NCBI GenBank assembly: GCA_964392775.1
Contig: CAYMRD010000003.1
Coordinates: 62,001-126,000, forward strand
Origin: UKL13-3 sp964392775
Lineage (GTDB): Bacteria; Bacteroidota; Bacteroidia; UKL13-3
Direction: 5' to 3'
DNA length: 64,000 nt
Part shown: piece after piece, positions 28,701 to 36,960 of the stretch
Layout of the letters: each line of letters opens with the position of its first letter
Numbering within the stretch: the stretch's first letter is position 1
Notes under the pieces: generated by a model
Database searches by the model: none
What the model saw: only the letters and a program-made list of their open reading frames with translations
What the model was told of the DNA's origin: nothing
Program-made: the position numbers and the translations under genes

Positions 28701-31512
28701 GCAATGGTCCGCAACCACTATCCACACTGGTTGTAAAAACCGGAACCGGATTGCTGATGGTTTGAAGCTGATGTGAAACTGTATCGGGCCTGCACCCAAA
28801 AGTATTGGTGGCAATTAAACTAACGGTAAACGCTTGTCCGCTGGTTGCCACAAACGTATCGGGTCGGTTGACGGCTGTGCTTCCATTAATGCCATTCACC
28901 TGCCACACGTAATTGTCGGACAAGATAGATGTATTGGTAAATACAAAGTTCTTAGGCGCACATGAAATCGTATCGTTTACCGTAAAGGATGCCAAAGGCC
29001 ATGGTCTTGAAGTAACGGTTAAGGAAGCCGAATCTTTACAACCCAAAGCCGTGGTTGCAATCATTTTGACGATAAATGTTCCGCTATCGGTATACGCTTT
29101 TTTGATTGGGGCCAAAGACGTTGTTAAAGAGTCGTTCCCTTGTCCGAACCGCCATAAATAATTTGCAGCCCCTGTTGTGGTGTTGCTGAAGGAGAAAGAA
29201 TCCAGTTTGCAAAGGCTGGAAGTATCTTTTGCAATCGCCACAGCAGGAATAGGGTTCACCGTAATATCTACCGAATCGGTATTGAAACAATTGTTATTAC
29301 TTCCCACTCTTAGCCGCACCCGATGTGTTCCGGGAGTGAGAAATTTATATGTTGGATTTTTTGTAATACTATCTGTCACCCCATTATCATTCAAATCCCA
29401 TTCCCATTGTGTGATGGTATTGCCAAACCCAACCGTAGAGCTGTCTCTGAATTGTGTAAACTGATTAAAGCAGGCCACATTCGAAGTGGGTCTTGAATCA
29501 GGTATGGGGTTGATGGTAATATTTTTGGTGACGGTGTTCGAACAGTTGATGCTGTTATTCGCTTTAAACTTTACTGCATACGTTCCGGGTCCGGGGAAAA
29601 TATAGGCAGTATCCTTACCGCGCGCGGTATCCGAAATTCCTGTGCCAAAAGTCCATTGGTACGAAATAAGCGGAGTACCGCTTCCTGCCGTATCACCGGT
29701 AAAGGTCATCACACTTCCATCGCAGACAGAAGCAGGCGTATTATTGATAACAAGAGAGGGTGAAACTTTTACGGTTACAGTTTGGGTATCATAATCGATA
29801 CAGCCTTTGTTGGAAGTTGCTTTTAAAATCGCCCTATACGTAAAACCCGCTCCGTTATAAGTATAATAAGGGTTAACCGTTGTTTTGCTGCTATCAGCGA
29901 TTGGATTAACAAAATACCATTTGTAGGTAAGCGGACCATCCCCCACATTAAACACGGATGTGGAGGCATCAAAAGAAGTAGAGTCGAATTTACAGACGGT
30001 TGTAGTCGTGAAGTGTGCTGTGGGAACAGAATCTACACGTATGGTTTTAATAATGGAGTCAATACCACAAGTATCCGTTACAATCAATTTAACCTGATAC
30101 GTGCCTGCAACAGTATAGGTAACTGCAGGTGGGTTCTTGGCTGTGCTGGTTTGTCCATTGCCAAAATTCCAGGAATATGTTGCTCCCGAAGGCCTCAGGT
30201 TTTTTGTACTGTCGGTTAAGGTAACTGTAAGCGGAGCACAGCCGTTTTTTAAATTCCCGATGAGCACGCGCGGTTTTCCATAAACGGTTACTGTTTTAAT
30301 CAGTTGTACATAATTAGGCGTGCTGGAAGCTGTACAAGGATTGGATACCCTGAGCCTTACGTTATATGTACCTGAACTATCAAAACGGTGTGATGGTGAT
30401 TTTGCAGTAGACGTATTAGGATTGCCTCCGTTTGCATTCGCATCTCCAAAATTCCATGCATAGGTATTACCATTACCCAGAGAAGTATCATTGAAGTTTA
30501 CGGTTAACGGCATACAACCCACCTGGGGAGTCAGGGTAAAACCAACTACAGGAGGAAAATTAATGGTGATGGTTCTGGTGGTAACACTCAGTCCACAGTC
30601 GTTACTATCCATCAATGTAATGGTGTAAGTTCCTGTATCGGCATAGGTATGTGTACGCGACCCGTAATTGGTATTCCAGGCGGCATCGTGCGTTCCATCG
30701 CCAAAATCCCAGTACACAATCCGAAAAGCATGAAGGCTTGGGCAATTCACCACGGTATTGTTTGGAAAAGTATACGTTCTTGAAGGGCTACAAGGGCCCG
30801 GTGTGGGAGGGCCGATAACTGCCTGATTCTTGTCGAGGATAAGGATGGGAGAAACCGTATAAGTAGATGGGCCGATGGTGCAGTTTGCATTATTGGCTGT
30901 TAAACTTACCTGTGTGGTACAGGCAGGAACAGACCCACTTGCATAAGTATGGGGAATCGTTTTATTGGCACTGTCATAATTCCGGGTGACAGTGGTTCCG
31001 TCACCGAATGTCCAAACCAGTGTAGTACCCGGTAAAGCGTTTTCTGTTAAATCTTCGAAGACGATGGTATGCGGGGCACAACCCACATTTTGTCCCGAAG
31101 GTAATGGCTTAATGGATGAACTCACCGGCCTGAGGTTTCTCACCGTTCCATAAATGGTATCCTGACATCCGCTTACTGTACTGACAATCCGAATCGTAAA
31201 AACACCCAGACTATCATAAAGATGCGGTACCGGAGAGGCTGTGGGCAAAGTTGCTCCTGTACTATTGGCCTTGCCATCACCCCAAATGATGGTATAATTT
31301 GAGAGCGCAACATTCGCGGCAACCGAAATATTAAAATTATTTACCGGGCCGGGTAAGGTGATACAGTTACTCCAAAGAGGTGTACGGCTTCCGTTTATTG
31401 TAGGTAAAGGTCCGGGGCAGGCCGCAAACACATTCATCCCTGTCATCCACAACAGAAAAACCACCAAACTGGCAGAACGGATGATGCGTTTATTTTTCAG
31501 GTTAGCGTACAC
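22768..31512 (-). CDS. Giant PKD-repeat surface protein with type B T9SS sorting domain
   Basis: 2914 residues. A signal peptide (NKRIIRSASLVVFLLWMTG) is followed by about 30 tandem PKD-like Ig modules of 80-90 residues, each with a Cys-x-P start (GCGPLPVxFTNxS), a W-x-FGDG/FGNG core and a second Cys (GCxDT) that should pair with the first. The protein ends in the CHU_C gliding-motility-associated domain (about 2822-2914): AFTPNGDGTNDSF, EIYNRWGQKVF, GTYVW-like DTYVWVV and the end KGTVTLLR. It is exported by T9SS and probably an adhesin or filamentous surface stalk. Start is GTG at 31512. Modules form higher-order units of about 434 residues (five modules), and a 344-nt block is exactly duplicated. 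Confidence 0.93.
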   Translation of the reverse strand: MYANLKNKRIIRSASLVVFLLWMTGMNVFAACPGPLPTINGSRTPLWSNCITLPGPVNNFNISVAANVALSNYTIIWGDGKANSTGATLPTASPVPHLYDSLGVFTIRIVSTVSGCQDTIYGTVRNLRPVSSSIKPLPSGQNVGCAPHTIVFEDLTENALPGTTLVWTFGDGTTVTRNYDSANKTIPHTYASGSVPACTTQVSLTANNANCTIGPSTYTVSPILILDKNQAVIGPPTPGPCSPSRTYTFPNNTVVNCPSLHAFRIVYWDFGDGTHDAAWNTNYGSRTHTYADTGTYTITLMDSNDCGLSVTTRTITINFPPVVGFTLTPQVGCMPLTVNFNDTSLGNGNTYAWNFGDANANGGNPNTSTAKSPSHRFDSSGTYNVRLRVSNPCTASSTPNYVQLIKTVTVYGKPRVLIGNLKNGCAPLTVTLTDSTKNLRPSGATYSWNFGNGQTSTAKNPPAVTYTVAGTYQVKLIVTDTCGIDSIIKTIRVDSVPTAHFTTTTVCKFDSTSFDASTSVFNVGDGPLTYKWYFVNPIADSSKTTVNPYYTYNGAGFTYRAILKATSNKGCIDYDTQTVTVKVSPSLVINNTPASVCDGSVMTFTGDTAGSGTPLISYQWTFGTGISDTARGKDTAYIFPGPGTYAVKFKANNSINCSNTVTKNITINPIPDSRPTSNVACFNQFTQFRDSSTVGFGNTITQWEWDLNDNGVTDSITKNPTYKFLTPGTHRVRLRVGSNNNCFNTDSVDITVNPIPAVAIAKDTSSLCKLDSFSFSNTTTGAANYLWRFGQGNDSLTTSLAPIKKAYTDSGTFIVKMIATTALGCKDSASLTVTSRPWPLASFTVNDTISCAPKNFVFTNTSILSDNYVWQVNGINGSTAVNRPDTFVATSGQAFTVSLIATNTFGCRPDTVSHQLQTISNPVPVFTTSVDSGCGPLQVNFINASTGATSYQWNLGNGVQTTATDTQTIYQPSALNDSLYSVKLIAFNGPGCKDSISKTIRVFPQPVSSFSSDVQSGCGPLPVAFTNASIHKFGGTIADMLFAWDFGNGQTASSQDTVQTFTAASIQDTLYTVRLIAASTFGCRDTSEQIIRVYPNPRSSFTTNHTDGCGPLPVSFTNSSVPNDTGSISIMSFDWNFGNGASTAAVSPSQTFIANLTKDTVYEVRLIAFSEHSCRDTAYENIRVYPKPKADFVMPQNNGCTPFNALFTNTSVPYDTGDISIMSFVWNLGNGFGNITQDAFGQYISKPLADSAYTVTLFATSEHGCKDTVTKQVTAHPLPVAAFNNNISQGCGPLPVQFTSNTQLASTYHWSFGDGDTSHQPHPLHVFQSYPLADSVFTARLSVESVHGCLSDTVFTNIVTRYLPVADFVPGSDSICSAGSVSFTNQSIGGITNQWNFGNGQTSTAINPVASYTGLPDSDTTYTIRLVVVTPYTCRDTAYKTVKVNPLPDVSFNAVTPGCTPLPVVFNNTSLRAVSQQWDFGDGATDTTLHPSKVFVNGTQLANQQFMVTLRSYTQSGCSDTAKHLVTVYPQPTAFFATSVSEGCGPLPLTFTNQSAADFSGSNGMTFHWDFGNGQTDTARQPNVVLMSNATKDTLYNLSLIAFSQFGCSDTMTSSVRVFPKPAAVFTVSDSVDCGPLSVQFTNTSTPFDTGTIAIMSFVWDFANGFSSVQPQPHSVFNNLSLTDTVYNVKLIAASEHGCRDTAIHAITVKPKPTASFTTNSNEGCGPFDITFNSTSQISSVLNWNFGDGQSAQGTSAIHTYQSYPLTDSLYTASLVTQSAFGCVSDTARKVITARYLPIADFGTSADTVCNPGSVSFFNASQGGSSNSWDFGNGNTATGSNPVTTFSGPLATDTSYTTRLIITSPGSCKDTAYKTINVQPVPDASFAAITPGCTPLAANILNTSLRGATYEWDFGDGTTDTTTHPAKTFESNAQLTNTNYTVTLRAYSPFGCMDTAKRTALVYPLPIANYTSNVVEGCGPLPLTFTNQSAADFSGSNGMTFHWDFGNGQTDTARQPNVVLMSNATKDTLYNLSLIAFSQFGCSDTMTSSVRVFPKPAAVFTVSDSVDCGPLSVQFTNTSTPFDTGTIAIMSFVWDFANGFSSVQAQPQSVFNNLGLTDTVYKVKLMAASEHGCRDTAIHTITVKPKPVASFTTNRNEGCGPFDVTFNSTSQISTVYNWSFGDGQSAQGTSSNHTYQSYPLNDSLYTATLVTQSAFGCVSDTVRKVITARSIPIAGLLSSADSTCNPGTILFFNASQGASSLAWNFGNGTTSSAVNPVVAYTGPSTRDTIYTTRLIASSPQGCRDTVYKTIKVNPTPVAGFANVTAACTPHGVVFNNTSQRASRFEWDFGDGTTDVGVNPTKVFTNPVALANQNYTVTLSAYSASGCLDTAKQVVTVYPLPLANFTANKTFNCDTAEYTTNNGSVGATSYSWRLGSQTLSNQFAPLLYFRTALSADTTHQLKLVAVTSHGCRDSIVKPVLVHPIVKAGFTSNGASSCSNLTVAFTNQSRNAQSHFWIFGDGTGSSQTTPQHAYTQTGSYDVKQIAYDNYGCSDTAYGLNAVEVYEVPSANFLYSPPDAAMPNSSINFRNLSFISNGILSYVWNFGDPESGSNTSFVHEPSHTFSDSGNFQVQLITTSIHNCSDTSIQTIRIRPHPPVPDFTVDPPFGCSPLTVQFTNQSQFSDYYEWTFDDGQHSTDKDPVITFKYPGKYGAFLRSSGPGGVQQMRKDEIVEVFALPRANFFATPTRLILPNSTVSLTDISTDAVKWKWRIDLDEVNYFTDTAQNTSYTFPVEGQFTVTLIALTDKGCSDTLERPQLISVIKGGKTYISNAFTPNGDGTNDSFKPYLQGVLSDDYLFEIYNRWGQKVFSTTNIDEGWDGIFAGDAATPDTYVWVVQGKYVGNIDFSEKGTVTLLR
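25214..25557. repeat. Exact 344-nt duplication within the PKD gene, copy A
   Basis: Identical base for base to 26516-26859 by direct line comparison; offset 1302 nt (434 codons). It encodes residues about 1986-2099. Flanking sequence keeps the same modules but with many substitutions. Confidence 0.9.
26516..26859. repeat. Exact 344-nt duplication within the PKD gene, copy B
   Basis: Partner of 25214-25557, encoding residues about 1552-1665. A diverged relative of the same module set is present near 27830-27900. Confidence 0.9.
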
Positions 31513-31519
31513 AGACAGT

Positions 31520-31550
31520 GCAATATATGCTATTTATACTTAAAAGCAAC
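31520..31550 (-). promoter_or_regulatory. Possible promoter of the PKD gene
   Basis: Minus strand GTTG (31550-31547), 19 nt, TATATTGC (31527-31520). Both elements deviate from consensus and the -7 box lies only 7 nt before the GTG start, so this is weak. Confidence 0.25.
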
Positions 31551-31658
31551 CGCTTGCGTAAACAAAGGTCAGGAAAAACCATTGTACGGTAAAATGGAAA
31601 AAGAGTACGCAATCTCCCATTCTTCATTCCTGATAAATCCAGTCTAAACAAGTAAGGC

Positions 31659-32303
31659 TTATTTTTTACGTACCAGCATCAATCCGTCACGCACCGGAAG
31701 CAATACATTTTCAACCCGTTCATCCTGCTGAACTTTTTCATTGAGGGCATGTAAAACCTGTGTGTCTTTGTCCTTGGCCAACTCCTTTTCATCCACAACT
31801 TTACCGCTCCAAAGTATATTATCAATCAGCATGTAACCACCGGAGTTTAACTTATCCATAGCCATTTCGTAGTAGCGGATATAGTTGGGCTTATCGGCAT
31901 CTACGAATATCAAATCATAAGTATAAGGAAGTGTTTTAACGATATTGAGTGCATCCCCGATAATATGTTTGATACGGTTTTGCAGGCCCGCCTTTTCAAT
32001 ATAGCTGTTCACCATTTCTTCGCGTTCTGCATTCACATCAATGGTGATGAGCAAACCGCCCTCGGTTAACCCTTCGGCCAGACACAAGGCCGAGTAACCC
32101 GTGTACGTTCCGATTTCAAGGATATAGCTGGGCTTAATCATATAACTGATCATACTCAGCAATCGCCCCTGAAAATGCCCGCTCAGCATACGGGGTTGCA
32201 ATACATTGGCAAACGTATCGCGGTTGAGTTGTTTGAGCACATCTGTTTCAGGTGAAGTATGTTGGTCGCAATACTCTTGTATAAGCGGGTTTATCAATTC
32301 CAT
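31659..32303 (-). CDS. SAM-dependent O-methyltransferase (catechol/caffeoyl-CoA OMT-like)
   Basis: 214 residues, the usual size of the methyltransferase-3 family. The SAM-binding motif ILEIGTYTGYSALCLAE lies near residue 60, the acidic DLIFVDADKPNY carries the metal-binding aspartate, and DNILWSG is the conserved following loop. Enzymes of this family use Mg2+ to methylate vicinal hydroxyls; the substrate here is unknown. It is 35 nt after the Omp85-like gene on the same strand, so it may be the last gene of that transcript. Cytoplasmic. Confidence 0.88.
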   Translation of the reverse strand: MELINPLIQEYCDQHTSPETDVLKQLNRDTFANVLQPRMLSGHFQGRLLSMISYMIKPSYILEIGTYTGYSALCLAEGLTEGGLLITIDVNAEREEMVNSYIEKAGLQNRIKHIIGDALNIVKTLPYTYDLIFVDADKPNYIRYYEMAMDKLNSGGYMLIDNILWSGKVVDEKELAKDKDTQVLHALNEKVQQDERVENVLLPVRDGLMLVRKK

Positions 32304-32338
32304 CCTGCAAGGTTAGCAAAAAAGATGCGGCTGCTTTG

Positions 32339-33565
32339 TCAAAAATATTCTCCGATGCTAAAAAAATAATTCCAGCTTTCCCGTCCCACCGCAACATCAA
32401 AAGCAAGATTGGTATTGGTGTATTTATTAAACTTGAGGCGAAGCCCCACTCCACCGGCAGGGGCCAACCGGCCAAACCTGCCATATTCTCTCAAGCTTTG
32501 CACATTGACAAATGTTGTACCTCCCCACAATCCATTCCGGGATATATCAAACCGATATTCGGCTTCCCCGTACCACATTGCAGTTCCCCTAAAACGGTTG
32601 GGGTAATACCCTCTGCCCGAACGATAGGTTGGATCTGCAAATGTTGAAGGCAAATCGAGGTAAGGAGCTTTGCCGGCAAACACATTCCAGTAATACGTCC
32701 AAAAAGCTAAAACGTTTTGTTTTTTAGGATTAAAAGAATGGTATGTTTTGATCTCGGCAAAAATACTTTGCCAGGTTGATGTACTATTCATCCATGTGGG
32801 TGTATACCAATACGTGAGTCCCGCATACATCCCCTTTTGCGCGTTGATAGAATTTAACCTCGAATCGAAAGCAGAAGTAACGGCAAAGCCATTCGATTTG
32901 GTTTTGGTTAGCACTTCTCCCTGATACTTCTCCATGTACCGGTGATTTGAATCGGCCCGGGTTTCGTCAATAGAACTGTACGTATCAAAATGTAAACCTC
33001 CCCCCAGTACCCAATAACTGATTACCTTATGTAAAATACTTTGGTGAAACCTGAAATGATTGTAGTCGAGCGGTTGCTGATCGGCTTGTTTGGTATTGGA
33101 TCCCAATCCGTAATTGTTATCCGGAAAAATCAGGTAGCGGTAATCGCCCACCAGATTCCATTTATTGTCTTTTGTCCAGATATACGACCGGAAAGGAATT
33201 ACATACTTACCTTTAAAGTTGGTATAAGGCGTAAAATAAATGGTAGAAAGGTTGGTGGTTTTGGGCGATCCCAAAATAAAGGTGGCTCCAATGGTTGTAA
33301 CAAACGCTAATCCGGGCGAGTGGGGACCACTTCCAACAGAAGGTAAAACCGACACAGAAACTTTTTTGCCAACCCTCTTTGAGTGTGTTAATGAGCTTCC
33401 GCTGCTGTCCTGAATTTTCAACGATATCATCAGGTCAATAAAATCCTTTTTATCATTGAAGATAGTTGAGTCGAGAATGCGGGGCTGTTGCGAAAACGCC
33501 CTGAATGTGTGCGATACCATCATCAACAGAATCAGTAACCGCAAACAAGCAGGACGTTTGAGCAT
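32339..33565 (-). CDS. Omp85/BamA-TamA-like outer membrane beta-barrel protein (paralogue 1)
   Basis: 408 residues from the ATG at 33565 (a TTG at 33571 would add two). Signal peptide, about 60 residues of linker, then a 16-strand-type barrel. The C-terminal half shares motifs with the protein at 35589: RGYYPNRFRGTAMWYGEAEYRF, GLWGGTTFVN, GGVGLRLKF, and both end in phenylalanine as BAM substrates do. No POTRA domain is visible, so it is a barrel-only member often annotated BamA/TamA-family or surface-antigen-like. It follows the lipoprotein gene at 33582 by 10-16 nt. Role unknown; likely outer membrane transport or assembly. Confidence 0.72.
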   Translation of the reverse strand: MLKRPACLRLLILLMMVSHTFRAFSQQPRILDSTIFNDKKDFIDLMISLKIQDSSGSSLTHSKRVGKKVSVSVLPSVGSGPHSPGLAFVTTIGATFILGSPKTTNLSTIYFTPYTNFKGKYVIPFRSYIWTKDNKWNLVGDYRYLIFPDNNYGLGSNTKQADQQPLDYNHFRFHQSILHKVISYWVLGGGLHFDTYSSIDETRADSNHRYMEKYQGEVLTKTKSNGFAVTSAFDSRLNSINAQKGMYAGLTYWYTPTWMNSTSTWQSIFAEIKTYHSFNPKKQNVLAFWTYYWNVFAGKAPYLDLPSTFADPTYRSGRGYYPNRFRGTAMWYGEAEYRFDISRNGLWGGTTFVNVQSLREYGRFGRLAPAGGVGLRLKFNKYTNTNLAFDVAVGRESWNYFFSIGEYF

Positions 33566-33581
33566 AGACAAAAATATTTAA

Positions 33582-34232
33582 CTACTTCACCGCAGGTTGT
33601 ATCACATGACTTTTAATCAACTGTTTGGTGATAGCGATGGTAAAATCCTGAGAAAACTGAGTAATGCTGGAAGGGTTGTACGTTTTGGATTGAACACTCC
33701 ATACCAGCTTTTCGGTTTTTACATCATATAAATTGGTTTCAATAAAATAGATTTCATCCTGTGTATAATATCCCGGATCATACATACGCCCTCCATTATA
33801 GCCATAGTAACCACCGAAGGTTCCATAATAACCATAAGAAGCCGGAGGCGAATAAACTGTTCCCGGAACATAACGTGTTTCATCTTTTTGTTTTATCAAT
33901 GTAAAGGTCAAGATCCCATCATTCCCGTTACCGCGAACTTTATCCAGAATCAAATCTTTCTCATTGGGTGTTCCTGTAAATTTATACGGAAGCAAATCCA
34001 CGATACGGGTCGATTTCACACCCTGTGCCTTTAGTTGATTGTGCATCTCCTGCTCAATCACCTGCTTGTTGGATGCATTTTCGGTAATGGCCGCAATACA
34101 AATATCTTTATACTGACCGGTAGTTACCTCAGGACTGCGCCATACCGCCATAATATCGGTAGAGGAACTACAGGATACGACAAATCCCGAAACAACAAAA
34201 AGTAAAGTGGTAAACAGAATCGATGGTTTCAT
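33582..34232 (-). CDS. Lipoprotein of unknown function with Tyr/Gly-rich loop
   Basis: 216 residues. Lipobox VVSC near residue 21, then STDIMAVWRSPEV. The following domain (about 35-110) looks alpha/beta, similar in plan to LptE/GNA1162-type or DUF4136-like lipoproteins that assemble small beta sheets. Residues about 128-155 are Tyr/Gly/Pro-rich (YGYYGTFGGYYGYNGG), and the rest contains YDVKTEKLVWSVQSKTY, a phrase common in DUF4136-type envelope lipoproteins. It lies 1 nt from the barrel gene before it and about 16 nt from the Omp85-like gene after it, so all act in one transcript. Function not known. Confidence 0.6.
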   Translation of the reverse strand: MKPSILFTTLLFVVSGFVVSCSSSTDIMAVWRSPEVTTGQYKDICIAAITENASNKQVIEQEMHNQLKAQGVKSTRIVDLLPYKFTGTPNEKDLILDKVRGNGNDGILTFTLIKQKDETRYVPGTVYSPPASYGYYGTFGGYYGYNGGRMYDPGYYTQDEIYFIETNLYDVKTEKLVWSVQSKTYNPSSITQFSQDFTIAITKQLIKSHVIQPAVK

Positions 34233-34233
34233 A

Positions 34234-34830
34234 TTATTCTACTCTAAAGGCTAAGCCCATGTTAAAGGCGATATAGGTTTGCGCATTCAGATGGTCGGTT
34301 TTAAAGCCATAGTAATATTTAGCCGACAATTTCAGGAAGGTATTTTCCGAAAGGTTGATAGCAGCACCCAGTTCAGGCTTTAAGCCAAATTGCCACCCGT
34401 TGGAGATAAAACTATATAAACCCACATCATTACGCTGTTCGGTATAGATTGTTCCCAGGCCCAATGCCGCATAAGGTTTGATGAAGGATTCCGGCATTAG
34501 AAAATAATTTAAGCCAACAAACAACGGAACACTTTCGGTATAGCGGTATTGGGTTCCGGTAATTGACATTGTACCGCGTTCATAAGTTGCCTCATCAAAT
34601 TTTTCGTAGAAATTATTCCAGCCCCCTTCAAAATGAATTCCGAAGTTATCGTCAGGAATATACGTGTATTCAAAAGATGCACCTCTGAAACTTGCATCAC
34701 TTATAAAGTCGGCACTATTACCCGTTGGTATACTGATATTGTAATTCAATCCAAATGTACTCACCTGAGCGTTGGCTAATGTGGTTGCACAAAGGGTAAC
34801 CATCAGTGCGATATGTTTTACTATTTTCAT
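34234..34830 (-). CDS. Small outer membrane beta-barrel protein
   Basis: 198 residues with a signal peptide ending at ANAQ and an 8-stranded-type barrel (FGLNYNISIPTG ... FNMGLAFRVE). Charged turns alternate with amphipathic strands. Members of the OMP_b-brl family usually have structural or adhesive roles; nothing more specific can be seen. Second gene of the minus-strand run that starts at 35492. Confidence 0.65.
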   Translation of the reverse strand: MKIVKHIALMVTLCATTLANAQVSTFGLNYNISIPTGNSADFISDASFRGASFEYTYIPDDNFGIHFEGGWNNFYEKFDEATYERGTMSITGTQYRYTESVPLFVGLNYFLMPESFIKPYAALGLGTIYTEQRNDVGLYSFISNGWQFGLKPELGAAINLSENTFLKLSAKYYYGFKTDHLNAQTYIAFNMGLAFRVE

Positions 34831-34853
34831 AAACGTGTTTTTCGTTAAGGTGA

Positions 34854-35492
34854 TTACTTTTTCAAATACGGTGATTGTTTGAAAGCCTGATCAATCGTGT
34901 TGTTCACACGAACCTGTATCTCGGCATTTGTTCCCTCTAGCAAGCCATTCACCAAACCGGTCCACAACACAGAAACACGTCCTGTTACAGCGGTATCAGA
35001 AGGATACGTCATTTGCATTAATAAAGAACCCGTTTTGTAAGATGTGGCAACCGGAGGATAGTACATAGGGTAACCCCAACCATATCCCCAGCCCGGATAA
35101 TATCCCGGGTAATACCCACCCCAGTATCCCATACTATAATAATAATACACGTTGGTTGTTTGTGTTGTTGTTGGCAATATAATAACATCCGGACCAACCG
35201 ATTCGTCTACTTCAACCCAACCATTTGCGTTCATATTTCTTCTGATTGCGGTTAAGATGGTATTGGATATTGCCGGAGTGGCGTATTGGATATTGCCATC
35301 GGCTTCTTCTCCGGTAAGCCGAACAACACTATCCGGAAGTGCATACTGTTTAATGTTCCCAAAATTAAATTTGTTGTCGTAATTGGTAATTACCAGATCC
35401 AGATCCTCAGTGTAAACCGGATCATACTGAGGGTAACATCCTGTGAGCGCGAAACCCACAAAAAGGAGAAACATAAAATTGATTCTTTTCAT
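34854..35492 (-). CDS. DUF4136-type lipoprotein with Tyr/Gly-rich segment
   Basis: 212 residues. Signal peptide with lipobox LTGC, then YPQYDPVYTEDLD and a DUF4136-like domain (NFGNIKQYALPD, AISNTILTAIRRNMNANGW, PDVIILPT). Residues about 115-147 are extremely Tyr/Gly/Trp/Pro-rich (YWGGYYPGYYPGWGYGWG). DUF4136 proteins are envelope lipoproteins of unknown role. It begins the run of four envelope genes (35492 down to 32339). The Tyr-rich loop also occurs in the second lipoprotein of the same run. Confidence 0.72.
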   Translation of the reverse strand: MKRINFMFLLFVGFALTGCYPQYDPVYTEDLDLVITNYDNKFNFGNIKQYALPDSVVRLTGEEADGNIQYATPAISNTILTAIRRNMNANGWVEVDESVGPDVIILPTTTQTTNVYYYYSMGYWGGYYPGYYPGWGYGWGYPMYYPPVATSYKTGSLLMQMTYPSDTAVTGRVSVLWTGLVNGLLEGTNAEIQVRVNNTIDQAFKQSPYLKK

Positions 35493-35588
35493 AGTGTATT
35501 GAACAATTAAAAGTTTAATGACGTTAATGTATCACTGCTGCTAAGTTAGTAAGGTTACGCTTTAAAACAACCAGAGATTCCCTGATTT

Positions 35589-36884
35589 TTAAAAAACTTC
35601 CTGTAAGTTAAAAAAGATGCCTCTGCTGTTTTTTCCGAAACCAACATCAACCGTAAAATTAACACGGGCTCTTTTGTCCATTTTCATCCTAAGTCCAAAT
35701 CCTCCGGCATAAGCCGTTTTATCGAACAATTTCTGACCGTTATCAGGAGCCACAGATGGCCGTGCGGCATTGGTTGCATTTGCAAATACAACGCCTCCTA
35801 AAAATCCATTTGAGGTGAGCGGAAATCTGTATTCAATCTCGTTATACAACATTGCTGTTCCTCTAAACCGGCCCTGAATATACCCTCTCCCACTCCGGTT
35901 GTATGTATCCCATCCGACAGATGGCAAAGCCAGATACGGAACATTTCCTCCGGTTACAAACTGCCCCCAGCTCCAAAATGCCAGGATATGACGTGGCCTG
36001 TGACGATCCAAAGGCATATAATAGCGTGCATCATAACTTATCATATCACTGTTTTGCGAAGAGGTAAGCTGAGTTGGGTTGATACGGTAGGTTAACGATG
36101 CATAATATCCTTTGTATGGATTGGCCACATTATCGCGGGTATCCGTCAACACATTAAAGTTAATTCCGGCTGTAGTGTATTCATTAGAAGCAAATCCAAA
36201 AAACCTTGAGTACGCTTCATGACTTGTAATAAAAGGATTTGGCTGAGCGCTGTCCAACTGCAACCTCTGGTCGCGGATATCATAATGAAACTCATACGCG
36301 AAGCCCATACCCACATACCAGTTTTTACCAATATTGCGCACCACATCTTCGTAAATCCTGAAATAGTTAAACCGCATGTCCTGCGCGCTGGATGATTCGG
36401 ACACATCCGGCATACCGTTAATAGAAAGCAGGGCATTGCTTCCTGAAACATCATTAATACCCAGCCCATACGTTGGTTGTGCAAACAATAAAAAGCGCCA
36501 GTCACCCTGCAAAAACCATTTATTGCTGAGCAGGTAAACCTTGCTGCGGGCATTGACAATAAATTGCTTTTTGGATGTTACCTGAAAATTTAACATCCCT
36601 GATGAAAGGCTCGTGGGGCGCGGGTCCATCAACCGTGAAAAACTTACCGCAGCTCCCAACACAAATCCGTTGGCCGGAGCATACCCAACAATAGGTAAGA
36701 ATGAAATATAGTTTTTATCAACCTCTACATCTAAAAGTGAATCCTTACCGCCCGGCTTATCCGGATGCAGCACATCAGACAAATCTTTATTCTCTACCAT
36801 TACCTGACTATATGCGGCCTGTGTAACGATAAGCACAATGCCTACCACAAGTAATCCGACATTTCTGACAATCGTTCTTCCCAT
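35589..36884 (-). CDS. Omp85/BamA-TamA-like outer membrane beta-barrel protein (paralogue 2)
   Basis: 431 residues from the ATG at 36884. A signal peptide (RTIVRNVGLLVVGIVLIVTQ) ends at AAYSQ; the barrel contains RGYIQGRFRGTAMLYNEIEYRF, GFLGGVVFAN and GGFGLRMKMDKRARVNF and ends in VF. These segments align with the protein at 32339, so the two are paralogues flanking the lipoprotein cluster. The open frame extends ten codons to a TTG at 36914 and contains an ATG at 36905, but the perfect -7 box TATATTTG at 36893-36900 lies inside that extension. The ATG at 36884, 8 nt below it, is therefore the start. Confidence 0.75.
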   Translation of the reverse strand: MGRTIVRNVGLLVVGIVLIVTQAAYSQVMVENKDLSDVLHPDKPGGKDSLLDVEVDKNYISFLPIVGYAPANGFVLGAAVSFSRLMDPRPTSLSSGMLNFQVTSKKQFIVNARSKVYLLSNKWFLQGDWRFLLFAQPTYGLGINDVSGSNALLSINGMPDVSESSSAQDMRFNYFRIYEDVVRNIGKNWYVGMGFAYEFHYDIRDQRLQLDSAQPNPFITSHEAYSRFFGFASNEYTTAGINFNVLTDTRDNVANPYKGYYASLTYRINPTQLTSSQNSDMISYDARYYMPLDRHRPRHILAFWSWGQFVTGGNVPYLALPSVGWDTYNRSGRGYIQGRFRGTAMLYNEIEYRFPLTSNGFLGGVVFANATNAARPSVAPDNGQKLFDKTAYAGGFGLRMKMDKRARVNFTVDVGFGKNSRGIFFNLQEVF

Positions 36885-36892
36885 GACTGTGA

Positions 36893-36922
36893 CAAATATA
36901 TCCATGAATTGCAATAATCAAA
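36893..36922 (-). promoter_or_regulatory. Strong promoter of Omp85-like paralogue 2
   Basis: Minus strand TTTG (36922-36919), 18 nt, TATATTTG (36900-36893): both elements match the Bacteroidota consensus exactly. The same elements and spacing stand before gltX. Confidence 0.65.
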
Positions 36923-36960
36923 CTGTATAATTGTATTAATAAACGGACCATCCGGATATT

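Noticed and set aside
23000..31300. Many plus-strand frames of 60-137 codons opposite the PKD gene, some nearly identical at 25189 and 26491
   Set aside because: They are antisense shadows of the PKD modules; their similarity follows from the internal duplication.
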